A program made the translations under genes and the position numbers. From contig OX104127.1 of NCBI GenBank assembly GCA_944470555.2, positions 25,311,661 through 25,375,660 of the forward strand: a DNA stretch of 64,000 bases. Direction: 5' to 3'. This DNA is from Heterobilharzia americana (lineage: Eukaryota; Platyhelminthes; Trematoda; Strigeidida; Schistosomatidae). Within the stretch, counting starts at the first letter, position 1. Every line of letters begins with the position of its first letter. Shown here one piece after another: positions 11,621 through 23,919 of the stretch. The notes below the pieces were generated by a model. That model had not been told where the DNA came from. It searched no databases and was given only the letters and a program-made list of their open reading frames with translations.

Positions 11621-14600
11621 ACTTAGTTTCTCTTATATTGCAATTGGTACAATACTGGAGGATCCGCTGGTCCAGTTGGGTTTCTCGTAACCTGGAAGTC
11701 AAGAGTAATTATTCTAAACCAAGAACGTATTCTAAGACAGATGTAGAATCCAAGGAACCATCTTTTATTGGTTTCACAAGAAGAAGTCTAGAGTGTGTTG
11801 TGCATGTCATTGTAATTTTCAAAAGTACCCTGAAATCTGTGACTAACTGTAATAAAAACTTTAAAGATAAATCATACCCCATTTCACGCGACTGACTAGA
11901 TTGTCAAACCGGAATAACATGTTTCCTAGCAAATTTCAGTGAAATGTTTGAGTATTTTTTAAAGCTTGAATTAGTATTCAGTGTAAGAGAAGCGGGTCCT
12001 TCTAGTATCTACGAGAGGCGCGCTTTTAAAGGAGCCTCTGTTATGGGCGGAGTTTCGTTTCGGAATGCCCTATTTAATGACATATGCTTACAAAAGAATA
12101 AGAATACTAGAAGTTTGTCGGCCTAGAATTTCACAGAGGTAGGTTTTTTTCACTTCAGGAAACATATGCATGGTAAATGTGTTTGTATAAGCTTGCTAAC
12201 TGTTATTTCCAAGTAATGGAGCTTTTATTTTTCTGCTTAATAAGTGCAACACATTTTAGTGGTCATGTACCTCCGCTTAACTTTTTGCTCCATGTCGTGG
12301 GAAATGTCTTTATGGATATACGTTAGTTACGCAGATCATTGTCTAAACAGAATTTTGTTTAGATTTTGAAGTCATTTTGAGTTTAGTGTGTTATATTGAC
12401 GGTCCTTTCGAACTTATAACAGCCGAGAGTTTCTCCGTACTTCAATAACGTGAGGTGTGTTATTGTCGTTGAAATCAATCAAACCGAGTCTGCATATGTA
12501 ACCTAGTAGAGTGGATAAGTAATGTCGAGTTTGAGCGATCCGCTCATCGATCTAAACTTTTTGTACTACTACTGATCCAACGGGTGTTAATCTTATTTTG
12601 TCCAGGCATGCATTTGATATGATGAAGAGAATCTGAATTTGAAATGATAGTTTCACTCTTATTATCAAGCTTGTAAGTTTCTATTTACTTGAAAATACCC
12701 AAGTTTGGGGGAGTTGTGTAATAAGAACTGATAACTTAGTTCATCAATTGACTGTCTACGGTATCACAACTCTAACCTCCTAATTCTCAACGTTTCACTT
12801 TAAGTGAACTAAAAGTCCCTTTTACATCACACAAAGCGAACAACCAAGACGTATGTTTTCTTTCCAAATTGCTCTCGTCTTGTTTACTTGTTCTTTAATA
12901 AGTAGAACTTCGAAAGCTAAATGCTAACGTTTCAAATCCAACTTCTAGACCTTGATGGCGAATCCCCTTTCTTTAAATCAAACTGGTAAGGTGTACCAAA
13001 AATGATCGTAATTACCTAGTCGTTGGCAGCTCTTCTTTTGCACCACAAACACTAAATTTAGAGGAAACTTGTGTTATTTTACATTTGAAAGAACAAAGGC
13101 TCTGTAATTCTTATCTTGCCAAAAGTCATTGAGTGACTTGCTTCTGATTGATCATTTCAAGGGCGTCAGAATTCTTCGACATCTACATCTTTCAGTAAAT
13201 TAGAGAAGTGAATATGCCACGAAAACTCGCAAACTGTATTGTTCAGGATGTGTGCATCACTGGTAAGTTCTGGAGTGCATCTAGATCAAATAGGTCATTA
13301 CATTTTTTCGATTTCAATCTGCAGAATTGGTGGCCATGAATGCAAATGCGGTTGCGTAGTCTAACTAGTGAGCTTCAAGTTTCACGATGTACGATAAGTT
13401 GGTGAGATTTTCGATACCGAATAATGAGACGATTGGATTAGAGGTGCATTTACGTTTGCTTAAGTATTGATAAACGTTTTGTTTGATATAATCTTATTGC
13501 CTGTCATTCATTATTAGTAAGTTGGCATGCCTAATTTTCACGTTAAATGCTTATTTATGACATCTTGCGTACGTAACTATGAACTTTTCATCTTTGATTA
13601 ACAGATATAAATGTTATAAAGGATACTGTGTCCAAGTATCATTACTTATTACGTCCACTTGCGTAACCCTTAATCATATAGTCACGTTGTATAAATTTGC
13701 AAAGTATCCATTACCATTTCGTTTCTTTTCATAACATTATACGTACTTTAATATATTCTCGTCTTGTCAATCTTATGAAATTTCTGTCGCAGGTCCTTTG
13801 ATTGTTCGTGACTAGTTGTCTAAAGTGGGAAATCGTGTAGTCACTAGTAGTGTTGAAAGTAGAAAGTTATAAATCTGTACTGATTGAGATAACTAGGACG
13901 TGTTATTTGTTGCTAATCACTGTTTACCCACAAAATATCAAGTAGGATTAATTTAGAGGACTAAGGGCCTTCAAACCAATAAGAAACACCAATCTGCACA
14001 ACTACTGGCTGCTAATCTGAGCCATGTAAGAAAGTGTACATAACCTATCTGGTGCTCCTAAAATGTTGCTTTCAGTGATGCTTTAAGCTTAGTCACTTGC
14101 AAAATGTATCTTATTCCTACGTATTTATTAGACCGTACCGTTTACAAACAAATTCACTCGATCTAACTGCGAACAGCGTCACAGGTTCCTACTATGATTT
14201 GGTGCCATTATGATTATCAAGTTGACTCGAGCTATACTTACGTACTTCCACTATCGACCTAAAAATAATGATGATTCGTGGAAAGTTAAGCCTTACCAAG
14301 AGAGCTTAATGCAACCAAACACAACAGCTATTGTATTTTTCTTTTTCTGAGGACTGTCCAGAATTTAAGTTCATCAGTGGTTTTCAGAAATCGTATTCGG
14401 TGGTAAATCCTTGTTGGATAACTTTTCGAAAGAATGAAAATGAACACAAGAAAGTGACAGCAAGCAGTTCATTCACTAGGCTGTACAGCCGCATTTATGT
14501 GCAATTTTTTGGTCAATATATTTGAAAACATTTAGTTAAGCAATGATACAAGCAAAGCACTACATGTAAAAATCGTTTTCATCCCAAAACAATCAAAGTA

Positions 14601-14639
14601 TTTATGACTTGAGAAGAAATCAAAAGGCATAATAACAAG
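11621..14639. other. Intergenic DNA, no supported feature
   Basis: AT-rich sequence without recognised domains, long open frames or repeats. Two short open frames (11638-11895 and 11944-12126) have no recognisable content. Upstream non-coding exons of the kinase gene at 16707 could lie here, but no first exon can be identified from sequence alone. Confidence 0.4.
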
Positions 14640-15470
14640 AAAAGTTAAATTGTTATGACCTGAAGGTGCTGTATTGCTTAGATTAGTGAGTATTGTTCAG
14701 GATATAGAAATCAAGTAAGGATGATTAGATTTGAATAACATGACAAAATTCTGAATGAATGAACTGTTATCAAGGTTGATATAGGAACAAGGGATAGTTG
14801 ATAATATACATGAAATGAATGGGATGAAAGATTTAGAAGGGGGAGGGGAACGCTAAAGATCGAGACCATAAAACGATCAAGTGTTGAAGAAGTCTCTTTC
14901 GTATGCATAGCTCTGGCTATTCTGTTTGGATTGCAAAAGCTTCAGCACTGCGAAAGAGGCGGATCCTCACTGACTTTGGCAGGTTTCTTTTCAATTTGTA
15001 GATAACTTTGAGAGAGTTGAAATTGAATGACCAGTATCGACTAAGTGTTACATTATTGCACTTCTCACAGATCCGCTACTACCTCTTTGTAGCTATGCAA
15101 AATAATGTTCTTGAACCCTTCCTGACTGGATCTGCGTGGAACGAGCTATATACCTCGCTCCACAAAAGGAAGTAAACTGATACACACAGGTGGCCAGATA
15201 CGTGATCTTGTTTCTCAGGTTATTGCTAGGTAAAGAGCTACCAGAAATCAATAATCCAAGTTGAAACCCTTCTCTTTTGGTTGTTAGCAGTTGAATCACC
15301 TTTGAAGTGAAGATTCGTATGCAGCATCACTTTCGGTGCAGAAATTAAGTCAAATATTGGTGGTTTCAGCTTGCTGTTTTTATCTATGGACCGCGATAAA
15401 CATCTGTTTTTGACCAGAATGTTTCTTAGAATACTTATCACTTCATATGTAGCATCTGGGCTGTAAATGC
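14640..15470 (-). mobile_element. Penelope-like element remnant: RT tail and GIY-YIG-type endonuclease
   Basis: On the minus strand, 15441 to 15238 encodes SILRNILVKNRCLSRSIDKN, the post-RT segment seen in the other Penelope-like copy at 48490-48630 (VLKNILIENEFPPHFIDKN). Next comes VYQFTSFCGARYIARSTQ and VQEHYFA (about 15180-15095), which matches the cysteine-flanked start of a GIY-YIG endonuclease (pattern: Y.F.CSCG..YIGR....L..R..EH.P). One of the cysteines and the Gly of YIGR are changed. The rest (to 14640) is the C-terminal part with stops. The element is 5'-truncated and dead. Confidence 0.7.
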
Positions 15471-16087
15471 GTCGAGGTCTAGTAGCAAGTGATATACCTA
15501 AATTTCTCTTCTGATATTTTTGCCAACATGCTAAAAAGACTGAAAAACAATCATTTAGTTAACAAAAATTCTTATGGGAGCATTAAACCAACAAGTAGAG
15601 CAAATCTTCAACAAGGCAGCACTGCAAATGCTTAATTTTCACGTATATTCTGCAGGGCTAGTCAAACGGTAATGTCGAAAACATTGTTGAATGGTTTCCT
15701 TTCACAGTGCATAGAATATCTCATTTTAATTCCACTTTATGAATCAAACCTTAGCCAATCGTACGCTACCGTTGTTCTTCACACAATAACAATAATATAC
15801 AGTGCAGACTGAACCTGTACATGTTTGTCGGGCTATGCCCGCTGATAGTAATCGTAATCGCCAAAATAAAAGTAGTACCACACAGCAAGCTAGTAAAGGT
15901 TTATTTGTTGAGCTATAAAACGTGTTTTCATGATTTATGTTTCTCTTCGATTACCTAGGTGGAAACAGGTAGGAAGAGGCTGAAACTTGATACGCTGCTT
16001 TCAAGTTGAATGTTTAAGCTAATGAACTACATCTCCATTTTCCTATTATTTTTTGGTAAAAATACTCATACCAACAAAAGTAGTTAT
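15471..16087. other. Intergenic or 5' intron DNA, no supported feature
   Basis: AT-rich, with no coding signal. A short perfect inverted repeat (cgggctatgcccg, near 15829-15841) is the only structure noticed. Confidence 0.4.
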
Positions 16088-16172
16088 ATAAGTAAGTTTT
16101 AATATTATCCCAGTGTCTTTAGAAAATCGAAAAGATTTTCCAAACCCGCTGGGATTATACTAAAACTTACCT
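16088..16172. repeat. 85-bp imperfect hairpin upstream of the kinase gene
   Basis: The left arm 16090-16113 (aagtaagttttaatattatc plus ccag) and the right arm 16149-16172 are inverted copies with about three mismatches in 24 positions. Between them a second pair, gaaaatc (16122-16128) and gattttc (16134-16140), extends the fold. It could be a tiny foldback element or a structured RNA in a 5' intron; neither can be decided here. Confidence 0.7.
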
Positions 16173-16684
16173 ATGTAATAAATCAACCTAATTCGGCGCT
16201 CAACTTCTTTCAGGACATTTGTAGTAACTATGGCCTGGATGTTTGTAAGTAGTTATTACCAGTTCTATGACTTACTAATCGAACTTTTGGGAGTGATAGT
16301 CTGATTAATGTACAGTCCTAGATACTTTGACCTGACTGGATCAGTATGATAAGCGTACTTGCAAAATAATCAATAAGTCAAAATGTGTTGTGGCATTACT
16401 ACCTATCGGTTCAATTTGCTATGCCCCATATCAGCGTATCCAGCGAGAACGTTTTATATTTTGGAAAGTTGATGATCATTTTAAGGGATAACGTTTTCTA
16501 AGGTTTTTAAAACCTTCAGATTCACAACCGTTAGTGTTCTTCACTTAAAAATAAGTTTGTTACTAATGGAATTTATTTAGATCTTTTACTGTGCAACTAA
16601 TGTATAACTGATTATTCTTATGTGATTTTCCTGTCATCGTCTACCCATTGCACATCTTACATAACCACGTAGAAATTTGTATAA

Positions 16685-16703
16685 TTTTTCTATTTTCTCC
16701 TAG
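16685..16703 (+). promoter_or_regulatory. Splice acceptor in front of the kinase start codon
   Basis: A T-rich pyrimidine tract (tttttctattttctcc) ends in TAG at 16701-16703, and the ATG follows after only three bases (gca). This makes the coding sequence start at the beginning of an exon. The acceptor may join a non-coding cis exon or a trans-spliced leader, both known in schistosomes. Confidence 0.65.
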
Positions 16704-16706
16704 GCA

Positions 16707-18896
16707 ATGTGCGACAAACCTTTTTTCTATAACCCCGACATCGACACAAAGATTGCTGGTCTATATGATTTACAACATACTATCGGACGTGGACATTATG
16801 CAGTCGTAAAACAGGCACGCCATGTGTTCACGGGTGAGAAGGTTGCTGTAAAAGTAATCGATAAAACTAAACTGGATAATATTTCCCGAGATCATCTGTT
16901 TCAGGAAGTTGTGTGCATGAAACTTGTTCAACATCCCAATGTAGTCAGATTATATGAAGTTATCGACACACCAACTAAGTTGTACCTTGTCCTCGAGCTG
17001 GGAGATGGGGGAGATTTGTATGATTACATAACAAGTCATGGTGATGGTCTTAGTGAAAAAGTTGCAAAACGGTATTTTCGCCAGATAGTTACTGCTATTG
17101 CCTATTGCCATAAGTTGAGAGTGGTTCACCGAGATCTAAAGCCAGAAAATGTGGTATTTTTCGAGAAGTTAGGTTTGGTAAAACTGACGGATTTTGGATT
17201 TAGCAATAGGTTTATTCCTGGCACACATTTGGATACAGCCTGTGGTTCTTTAGCTTATTCTGCTCCGGAAATATTGCTTGGCGATTCGTATGATGCCCCA
17301 AAAGTGGATATTTGGTCTCTGGGTGTGATATTGTATATGCTCGTTAGCGGAAGTCTTCCATTTCAAGAAACAAATGATAGTGAAACATTGACAAAAATCA
17401 TGGACTGCGACTATTCTATGCCTTCACATCTGTCACCAGAATGTAAGCGGCTAATATCTCGTTTGTTGATACGTGATCCACAAAAACGCGCTCATCTTGA
17501 TGATATCGTACAGGATGATTGGTTGAGAATTGACGGCGAGGACTTACCTATTGAGTTATTTTCTGTCCCATTAATATCACGTGAACATCTTTCGTTTGAA
17601 GATCATATGGAAATTTTATCCAAAATGGCTGAGGGTAAATTAGCATCTGTGGAAGAAATACAATCTACTTTAGATCGCAATGAATATAATCACATAGCGG
17701 CTACATATTATTTACTTGCTGAACGTAAACTAAAACGTAACTACATCGAAGAATATAAACGATTAGTAAATCAATCCCAGTTGCTTGAGAAAAGAAAACA
17801 ACAGGAACAGCAAAAGTGCATCAACTGTGCTTTTGCACTGTCTGAAAACTCCAAACAGGGACAAAGTGCTGAGAACAGTAATGCTGCTAAATCTCTACTA
17901 AATAATGTGATAGGTTCAGGTGCTGGAGCATCTACATCACGTATTTTGAACTCTTTAGTTCCATCAAATGTTGAGGATCGAGTGAGACGTTTCAGTATGA
18001 TTTTAGAAGATGAAGAAGAAGAGGAAGAAAGTAAAGGCTCCCCAGTAGTTTCCTCATTATTTGGTAAGTGCGCTACAAGTATGAATGATTCGGTAAGTGG
18101 AGTTGGCGATTCGGGTGGTGTTCACTCTTATCTTGCTGATACATCAGAAGAAGCGATGTTGGAAGAGGAAGAAGAAGAACTTGCTACCGTAGCAGGATTG
18201 GTATGTGTTCGGTCTGAGCTCTTAACTGAGCAGATGGCTAATAATGTGTTGAGTATATCGGAGTCCGAATGCGTGCCGCATGCCTCTGGCTCTGTAGTAC
18301 CGACTCGCCCCTGTTCAAGAACAAGTGGTTCTGGTGCTGAAGCGTCTGATGGCGCGGAGTCAGATGTCTCTCTTAGTCCTTGGACTGCAGGTGGGGCAAG
18401 TTTTGTTAATTCCTTGAATCGTATTACTTCTACAACACGTTCCCTACCACCTGTTGATATCAGGAGGAAGCACCCCTACAGAAAAGCTTTTGTATCACAT
18501 CGTCCCCTTACCACCGTAAAGAGTAGTCCACAACTTTTAAAACATATTGCTGAAGAAGATTGGAATAGTACTAATTCTTTCGAAACTAATGGTTCCTTCA
18601 ATTTGGATAAAGGTAGGAAGAAACTAGATGAATGCCGTACTCAAAATCCGTCTGCTTATTCAACAGCTGAAGATGGAGTAGCGATTCGATCTTTGCGTAG
18701 TTCCTATAATCTGTATCGTAGCATCAGGTATGTGGATGATCAACTAATTGGATTGAAACCTACAAGTTCGTCTGGCACTGCGACACAACAAACATATTCT
18801 GGAGCTCACAGTCCTGCATGGACACGGAGATTTTTAATACCCCTGTCTCGTCTCGCCCGGCAAGTATTGGTAGTTGGAATGCTGTGCTCAATATGA
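16707..18896 (+). CDS. SNRK: SNF-related serine/threonine kinase (SNRK), kinase and UBA-like part
   Basis: The 729-residue frame begins with a complete AMPK-family kinase domain: glycine loop GRGHYAVV (27-34), VAVK with Lys49, Glu67 in helix C, HRDLKPEN (141-148), DFG (162-164), and [14 protein letters not shown] (175-188). Thr177 in this T-loop is the site phosphorylated by LKB1 in the family. [16 protein letters not shown] and [12 protein letters not shown] are as in animal SNRK. A UBA-like segment with [18 protein letters not shown] (325-342) follows, again diagnostic for SNRK. The rest is low-complexity Ser-rich sequence with two acidic runs near 433 and 485. All catalytic residues are present. 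The start is chosen because it is the first ATG after a splice acceptor. From about 18830 the reading leaves this frame: the last 20 or so residues are probably not native, and the protein continues in the frame of 18818-20692. The kinase acts in the cytoplasm or nucleus; substrates in flukes are unknown. Confidence 0.93.
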   Translation: MCDKPFFYNPDIDTKIAGLYDLQHTIGRGHYAVVKQARHVFTGEKVAVKVIDKTKLDNISRDHLFQEVVCMKLVQHPNVVRLYEVIDTPTKLYLVLELGDGGDLYDYITSHGDGLSEKVAKRYFRQIVTAIAYCHKLRVVHRDLKPENVVFFEKLGLVKLTDFGFSNRFIPGTHLDTACGSLAYSAPEILLGDSYDAPKVDIWSLGVILYMLVSGSLPFQETNDSETLTKIMDCDYSMPSHLSPECKRLISRLLIRDPQKRAHLDDIVQDDWLRIDGEDLPIELFSVPLISREHLSFEDHMEILSKMAEGKLASVEEIQSTLDRNEYNHIAATYYLLAERKLKRNYIEEYKRLVNQSQLLEKRKQQEQQKCINCAFALSENSKQGQSAENSNAAKSLLNNVIGSGAGASTSRILNSLVPSNVEDRVRRFSMILEDEEEEEESKGSPVVSSLFGKCATSMNDSVSGVGDSGGVHSYLADTSEEAMLEEEEEELATVAGLVCVRSELLTEQMANNVLSISESECVPHASGSVVPTRPCSRTSGSGAEASDGAESDVSLSPWTAGGASFVNSLNRITSTTRSLPPVDIRRKHPYRKAFVSHRPLTTVKSSPQLLKHIAEEDWNSTNSFETNGSFNLDKGRKKLDECRTQNPSAYSTAEDGVAIRSLRSSYNLYRSIRYVDDQLIGLKPTSSSGTATQQTYSGAHSPAWTRRFLIPLSRLARQVLVVGMLCSI

Positions 18897-20692
18897 GCTT
18901 ACTGAGCGAGCAGCGTCGCCCATCATTTTGTTCTTCTCCTGTTGAGCACCAAACGGGTGGTGTTAGTCGAAGGAAAGTTCTTTATTTAAATCATGGTCAA
19001 AACCCACACTTGTTTAGCAGAAGCGTTACTGCCGACCGAAGATGCAGTGGACCTCCGGGTTTATTGTTAGCTGTTTCAGGTATGTATCATTTGGGTTCGA
19101 TTGCTCCACTACCTAGCCGTTCAGGCTCAGATACCTCATTTTTAGATCGTGATTCGAATCCTTTACCTGCTACAATCGAGAACCCATTTCCTACGGAAGA
19201 CTCTTCGGTTCTCGCAGGAGAATTATGCCTTCAAAATGGGACTAGGTGTTCTGACGCCTCCAAAGAAATAAGTGATCTTCAGAGAAATAACCCTCGTTAT
19301 CTTATATCTTCAGTTTCCGGTGTGAGCAGAAGAGGTTCCACTATATCTCCTCATCGTGCTCTTAGTACTTCCCGTAAAACTGCTAGCTGGTGTAGCTCTG
19401 CACCTATTTTGTGCGAAACATCTGAACAACCACACTTGACGTGTGTGCCGTCAAATGGCCACGGATTGACAGTCATATCACCCGAAAGCAACTGTCAGTT
19501 GAGCAGTTCAAATGCGATTCGGGAGCAATGTACGCCGATACGTGAAGAGGATGATGAGGCAGCGCGCTCTGGAGAATCTCCTTTGTATAAAACATATGAC
19601 TTTTTAACTGGTTTAGGTAATCGAAGGAGGTCTGAATCTTCTAGTATGCAAACAAACTCAGCTATTTTCACAGCTTCTAATATAGCTCGTGTTGCATTCG
19701 CCACTTTGGCTGAGTCAGAATCAACATCAACTATTAGTCAGTTGCCAAATATAGGCTCCTATCCGAACCACTGTGGTGATGCTATGCAAAATGGAAGTGG
19801 TTCGCGATGCACTACATCCAATTTTTCACTAAGCTCCTTGGCAACGAGTTTACGAGATTCACGCTATATGATTGACATAATACGAGGAACATTCGAGTTA
19901 CAGTGTCAGTATAATCGTAGGTTTACAAATTCTATTGCAGGAGTTAGCAGTGGAGAATATAACTCCGATCGAGCTAGTACCTCTACATCGATGCGTAGCC
20001 TTACTGCTATATCTGAAAGCTTTTTTATGAATAATCAATTGAAAGACGACTTTATTCCACGTGATTCACACAAATTCCCTCTATATGATGGAAACCTGTC
20101 ACATCTTTCTCCAGAATCTATATCAAAAGCTTCGTCTACTTCCCATACAGTAACACATCCTGTGAATGCTTCCTTCAATTCAGATTCAGTCGGTAAAAGT
20201 TCATCTCAGTTGACTAGAATCAGCTTACCAGCTAATATAACTGAAGCACCCAACACAGAAGTTATCACATCAACCAGTCCTGTTTTAGATAGCAATGTGG
20301 GCAACTTTTCCTCTTCTTTTTCTCTTGAACAAAATTCACCGATAAGATTTGGGAATTTTTCTCATAACAATCATAGAAATGGATCCTGTAAATCTACTAA
20401 TCACTCAAATATTATGCCCAAGTATTCTCCACATATGTTATCAGAAGTTGAATTACCTAAGAATTCGAATTCCAAATGTATTTTAGACAAAGATTACAGT
20501 ATAGTGGTAAATATGAGTCAACAGATCAATAATAATAACAATGACAATAATACTATAAATAACTCTGAGATATTCAGTAGTGGAGCAGTCAACTATTGGA
20601 CGCATAAAACCAATGGACCGAATCACAAGCAAGTATCACCTTTAGCTTTTGGAAAACATAAAGCTAGACTAACTTGTTGCTCACTTTCATGA
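18818..20692 (+). CDS. SNRK: SNRK, C-terminal continuation in a shifted frame
   Basis: A 624-residue frame overlaps the end of the kinase frame (open from 18740) and runs to a stop at 20690-20692. It has no catalytic domain; it is Ser/Thr/Asn-rich, with [15 protein letters not shown] at the start, RRRSESSS near residue 268 and an asparagine run near 570. Its composition is like the C-terminal half of the upstream frame, and a gap-free frame of 1.9 kb in AT-rich DNA is strong evidence of coding. The first residues line up with the end of the kinase frame if one base is missing in the run of five T at 18831-18835. Joined, the protein would be about 1330 residues, much longer than human SNRK (765). 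An alternative is splicing: a good donor-like site CAG/GTATGT lies at 18725-18733. Transcript data would decide. Confidence 0.8.
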   Translation: MDTEIFNTPVSSRPASIGSWNAVLNMSLLSEQRRPSFCSSPVEHQTGGVSRRKVLYLNHGQNPHLFSRSVTADRRCSGPPGLLLAVSGMYHLGSIAPLPSRSGSDTSFLDRDSNPLPATIENPFPTEDSSVLAGELCLQNGTRCSDASKEISDLQRNNPRYLISSVSGVSRRGSTISPHRALSTSRKTASWCSSAPILCETSEQPHLTCVPSNGHGLTVISPESNCQLSSSNAIREQCTPIREEDDEAARSGESPLYKTYDFLTGLGNRRRSESSSMQTNSAIFTASNIARVAFATLAESESTSTISQLPNIGSYPNHCGDAMQNGSGSRCTTSNFSLSSLATSLRDSRYMIDIIRGTFELQCQYNRRFTNSIAGVSSGEYNSDRASTSTSMRSLTAISESFFMNNQLKDDFIPRDSHKFPLYDGNLSHLSPESISKASSTSHTVTHPVNASFNSDSVGKSSSQLTRISLPANITEAPNTEVITSTSPVLDSNVGNFSSSFSLEQNSPIRFGNFSHNNHRNGSCKSTNHSNIMPKYSPHMLSEVELPKNSNSKCILDKDYSIVVNMSQQINNNNNDNNTINNSEIFSSGAVNYWTHKTNGPNHKQVSPLAFGKHKARLTCCSLS

Positions 20693-21675
20693 AATTAACT
20701 TAAAAGAGGATAACAATCCTGTCTGTCTTCCATCACATACTTATGTGTATATTTACGTTGGCTCCCAATTGGATAAATTGCATCTTAGAAAGTCATAGTT
20801 GACCTATCATAGTTTTTTCCCATATCATAATTTCGATTATTTTGCATTGCCAGTCTTATTTCTAGTATGTAGCAATGCTTTTCAGCTTTTGTATGTATTA
20901 TGATACTTGTTACATAGTAACAGTACACTTTTTCGTCATTTCTTAAGTCTTTGTTGTCATGATCTATTATCTTAACTATATAGACCATGATGCTGCTTTT
21001 ATCATTAGCATGCATTCATTCAATTAGCTTATCATCAATGTATATGATGCATTGGCGTATAAATACTCTTGCACATACACAACAGAATATTTCAGTTCAT
21101 CAATATCTATGTATCTATCATATTGTTGTATCACTAACTTTTTCAACAGTAGTTTAAGCAAAACATGGGTGATAGCAATAATAGATCAGTGTTCTCTATT
21201 TATTGTGATTGCTTTTCATTCTTTCACCAGTAGTGTTGAGCATTTTATTCTTGGAAACTCGGTTTTTTTTAAACTTTATTCTATTGTGTATATGTGTGTA
21301 CCGCATATCATGGACGCAGGCATAATTTATGCTATACACACTCAGATATTGTCAACTTTTTCCCTTCTTGTCTATTCTCTTTCTTTTTTTGTTGTTGACC
21401 ATTCTACTGTAAATACACGTGTTTTATATCATCTAGTCAAATATTATAATTGAATTGAGCACTATCCAACTGTGTCCTTCTTTTTATCTATCTCTCCATT
21501 TACCTTTCTGTGTAAATATTTATATCGTTTGTCTTTATCATAATCCCGGTTGATTTTATTTTAGCTTGCTTTTCAAAGCTTATATATAAAACGCATAATA
21601 CTGATGTATTATTCATGTGACTTGTGTTTACTTGAATTTAAAGATGAGAAGATCATTTCACTATTCACTTATTTA

Positions 21676-21732
<57 letters not shown>

Positions 21733-21843
21733 GTATATAATAACATTAATACATTTACTTATCTAATCATCATACGTATGCTTATCTGATATATTGTTTA
21801 AGTTAATTCTGATATAAATTTTAATTACACTCTGGTTAATAAA
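20693..21843 (+). other. Probable 3' UTR of SNRK, with candidate AATAAA signal
   Basis: Very AT-rich sequence follows the stop. A canonical AATAAA hexamer is at 21838-21843. An open frame of 133 residues at 21052-21453 is low-complexity and is judged accidental. The true cleavage site is unknown. Confidence 0.4.
21676..21729. repeat. (TA)n microsatellite
   Basis: About 54 bases of uninterrupted TA dinucleotides inside the probable 3' UTR region. Confidence 0.95.
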
Positions 21844-22359
21844 AGTCATAGTTACTAGATTGACGAGTTGGTGGTAATCACTTCACCACTTAAATGTCAT
21901 TTATCAATTGAAATGGTTTTTGGTAGACGTTTCAAAGATAGGCTAGTCATCATATTCGCTTGTGTATATGTAAAGATGTACCGGAGATGATGATGTATAT
22001 ATTGTTATGAAACGTCATACATCGTCATCCTCAACGGATTGATAATGTTCTTACTTTTGATCTAGAATTCTCTGAAAGATTTCAACGTTGTCAATTTCAT
22101 CCTGTCAGTTGTGTACACTAATTGTTTATGTTTGTGTATAAATAGGTGTTTTTGAAAGATTTAACAGAAAGAGATAGAAAGATATCTGCCAGTGATTTTT
22201 AATCATTGAGTAATGGGAGTGTATTATACACTTGCCTAAAGAGCTAATTTCCCGTGGAGCTAAATATGGACAGTAAAGACTTATCTAATGCTTTTCATAC
22301 AATCATGTACTTTTGTATGGACGAAATGCACTCAGCTATCTTGTGCACGTCCGTGTAGT

Positions 22360-22505
22360 AGGTGGTGGGTTACACTTATTGTATGAGGGCTAATGATGAT
22401 ACTACCTGGCTGCCCAAACCTTGGTAGGTAGAGCAGGACTCGAACTCATGACCCAATGGTTGATAATCATATCCCTAAATCACTGAATCATAGCTCCGTA
22501 TAAAA
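22360..22505 (-). repeat. tRNA-like SINE fragment
   Basis: On the minus strand the sequence contains gggtcatgagttcgagtcc, a Pol III B box of tRNA type, preceded by an A-box-like segment and followed by a non-tRNA body. It resembles the heads of the hammerhead SINEs but has no recognisable hammerhead. Confidence 0.5.
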
Positions 22506-22852
22506 AAAGCTTCATGCGGTATCTTTGATTGAACTCCAGGTGATTTTTCTAAAGATATATACAGGAAAAGTATTTTTAGTATGCGGTAACTCCAGTATCG
22601 AGTGCTTTGTCCACTTCACTACTGTTAACTTTCTAGATACTCAAGTTACACGTTGTTTAGTGATTGCTGAATTTAACTTGTTTTCTAAAGTAATTTGTGA
22701 TACTATTTGATATTACTGGCACGGTTAAAGACAGTTGTATGACTCTTCAACTTGGCATATACGAAACGCCTTCAGTATGTATACGTTTCTTATTGGATAC
22801 ATTTTTCTTGATGCAAATCATTATGTATCTATTTTGAGGTTAATGGGGATTT

Positions 22853-23200
22853 TTTTCAAGGTAGTATTCATAACGGACTGAAATCAGTTGGAGAACCGTT
22901 AAAAACCTGGGAACACTGGACAGCTGTTTCGTCCTAGTGTAGGACTCTTCAACAGTGCGCAACCACCACCCCGACTCTCCAGGGACCGAACTCAAGACCT
23001 TCAGGTTCCACGGCGAACGCATTAACAATTCATCCAATGGGTCGGGTTGAGTTCATTGCTTCTGTCAATTCGCGACATAACGCAACTATCACGCAAGGTC
23101 TTCAGATGGCATCCGTTCCCCTTCCGAGTAGTTGACCCCACAGGTCACGACTTCTCATTAGAACTCCCGGATACCCATCTGGAAGCATGACACTAAGAAG
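22853..23200 (-). repeat. H1 hammerhead SINE
   Basis: On the minus strand: a body segment (23080-23200), a tRNA-like head with B-box-like sequence (23000-23040) and the hammerhead arm (22853-22960) ending in actgaaatc..cgttatgaatac, the H1 end. The hammerhead is at 22914-22959. Confidence 0.7.
22914..22959 (-). ncRNA. Hammerhead ribozyme motif, one core change
   Basis: Stem I gcactg/cagtgt, core TTGAAGA instead of CTGANGA (first C changed to T), stem II GTCC/GGAC, GAAA intact, short palindromic stem III CAGCTG and GTC cleavage triplet. Activity is expected to be reduced or lost by the core change. Confidence 0.65.
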
Positions 23201-23553
23201 CATTATATAGTAATGTATTTGGAGGTTAGTGGGGATTTGCTTCCCATAAGATTTGTTGCTTTACCCTAGTTTGGCTCTACTCAGCACACAGTAAGTCTTG
23301 TCTTCAGCCTTTAGAAAGCTGAGGTTGCAAAGATTTGAGCTTGCGTTACTAAGTTGTAACAGTTATTATCGGGTAGTTGTCTAAAATTTTAGTTGGCAGT
23401 ATTTTTAATAGTAAAACCAAGTGGTGTGAGTCCAAATTTCAAAGGGGAACCCAACTTTACGGAGTTTCAAATGGTTAATTAGAAGCTTGAAACCTTGTTT
23501 CAATTTAACAGTTTTGTATCTCTGTAGACCTTGTAGTTTTAAACTCCTTTACA

Positions 23554-23554
<1 letters not shown>

Positions 23555-23636
<82 letters not shown>
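23555..23636. repeat. (TA)n microsatellite
   Basis: Eighty-two bases of TA dinucleotides without interruption. Confidence 0.95.
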
Positions 23637-23639
<3 letters not shown>

Positions 23640-23769
23640 CCGAAGTTCTAATGAAAATCGTGACCCTTGGGGTAAACCAAGTTGGATATGAGGATAAATA
23701 CTTTACAAAAACAATGGATAATTATTGGGTTATATCGTGAATTGACAGGAGTAAGAGAATGTGGACTAT

Positions 23770-23915
23770 CAGATTTCAACCCATTGGCTGAATAGTTGAA
23801 GTGCTCGGGTCGAGACCTAGTAGTTTCGAGTTTTATCCCTCGCAGGATCATAGGTGTGCACTACTGAGTCCCATACTTGGACAAGGCAGATGTCCAGTGC
23901 TCTCAGCTTTTAAAC
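23770..23915 (+). repeat. H1 hammerhead SINE, degenerate
   Basis: tRNA-like head (cccattggctgaatagtt, then gtttcgag-like B box) followed by gtgcactactgagtcccata and ggcagatgtccagtgctc. The order equals the H1 plus-strand arm, but three bases of the hammerhead core are missing, so it cannot fold as a ribozyme. Confidence 0.6.
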
Positions 23916-23919
23916 GGCT

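Noticed and set aside
18725..18811. 84-base intron between CAG/GTATGT and cacag inside SNRK
   Set aside because: Its length is a multiple of three, so it would not move the reading into the second frame; a one-base indel explains more.
21052..21453. 133-residue open frame after SNRK
   Set aside because: Hydrophobic low-complexity content that follows from AT-rich DNA, located in the probable 3' UTR, no recognised family.
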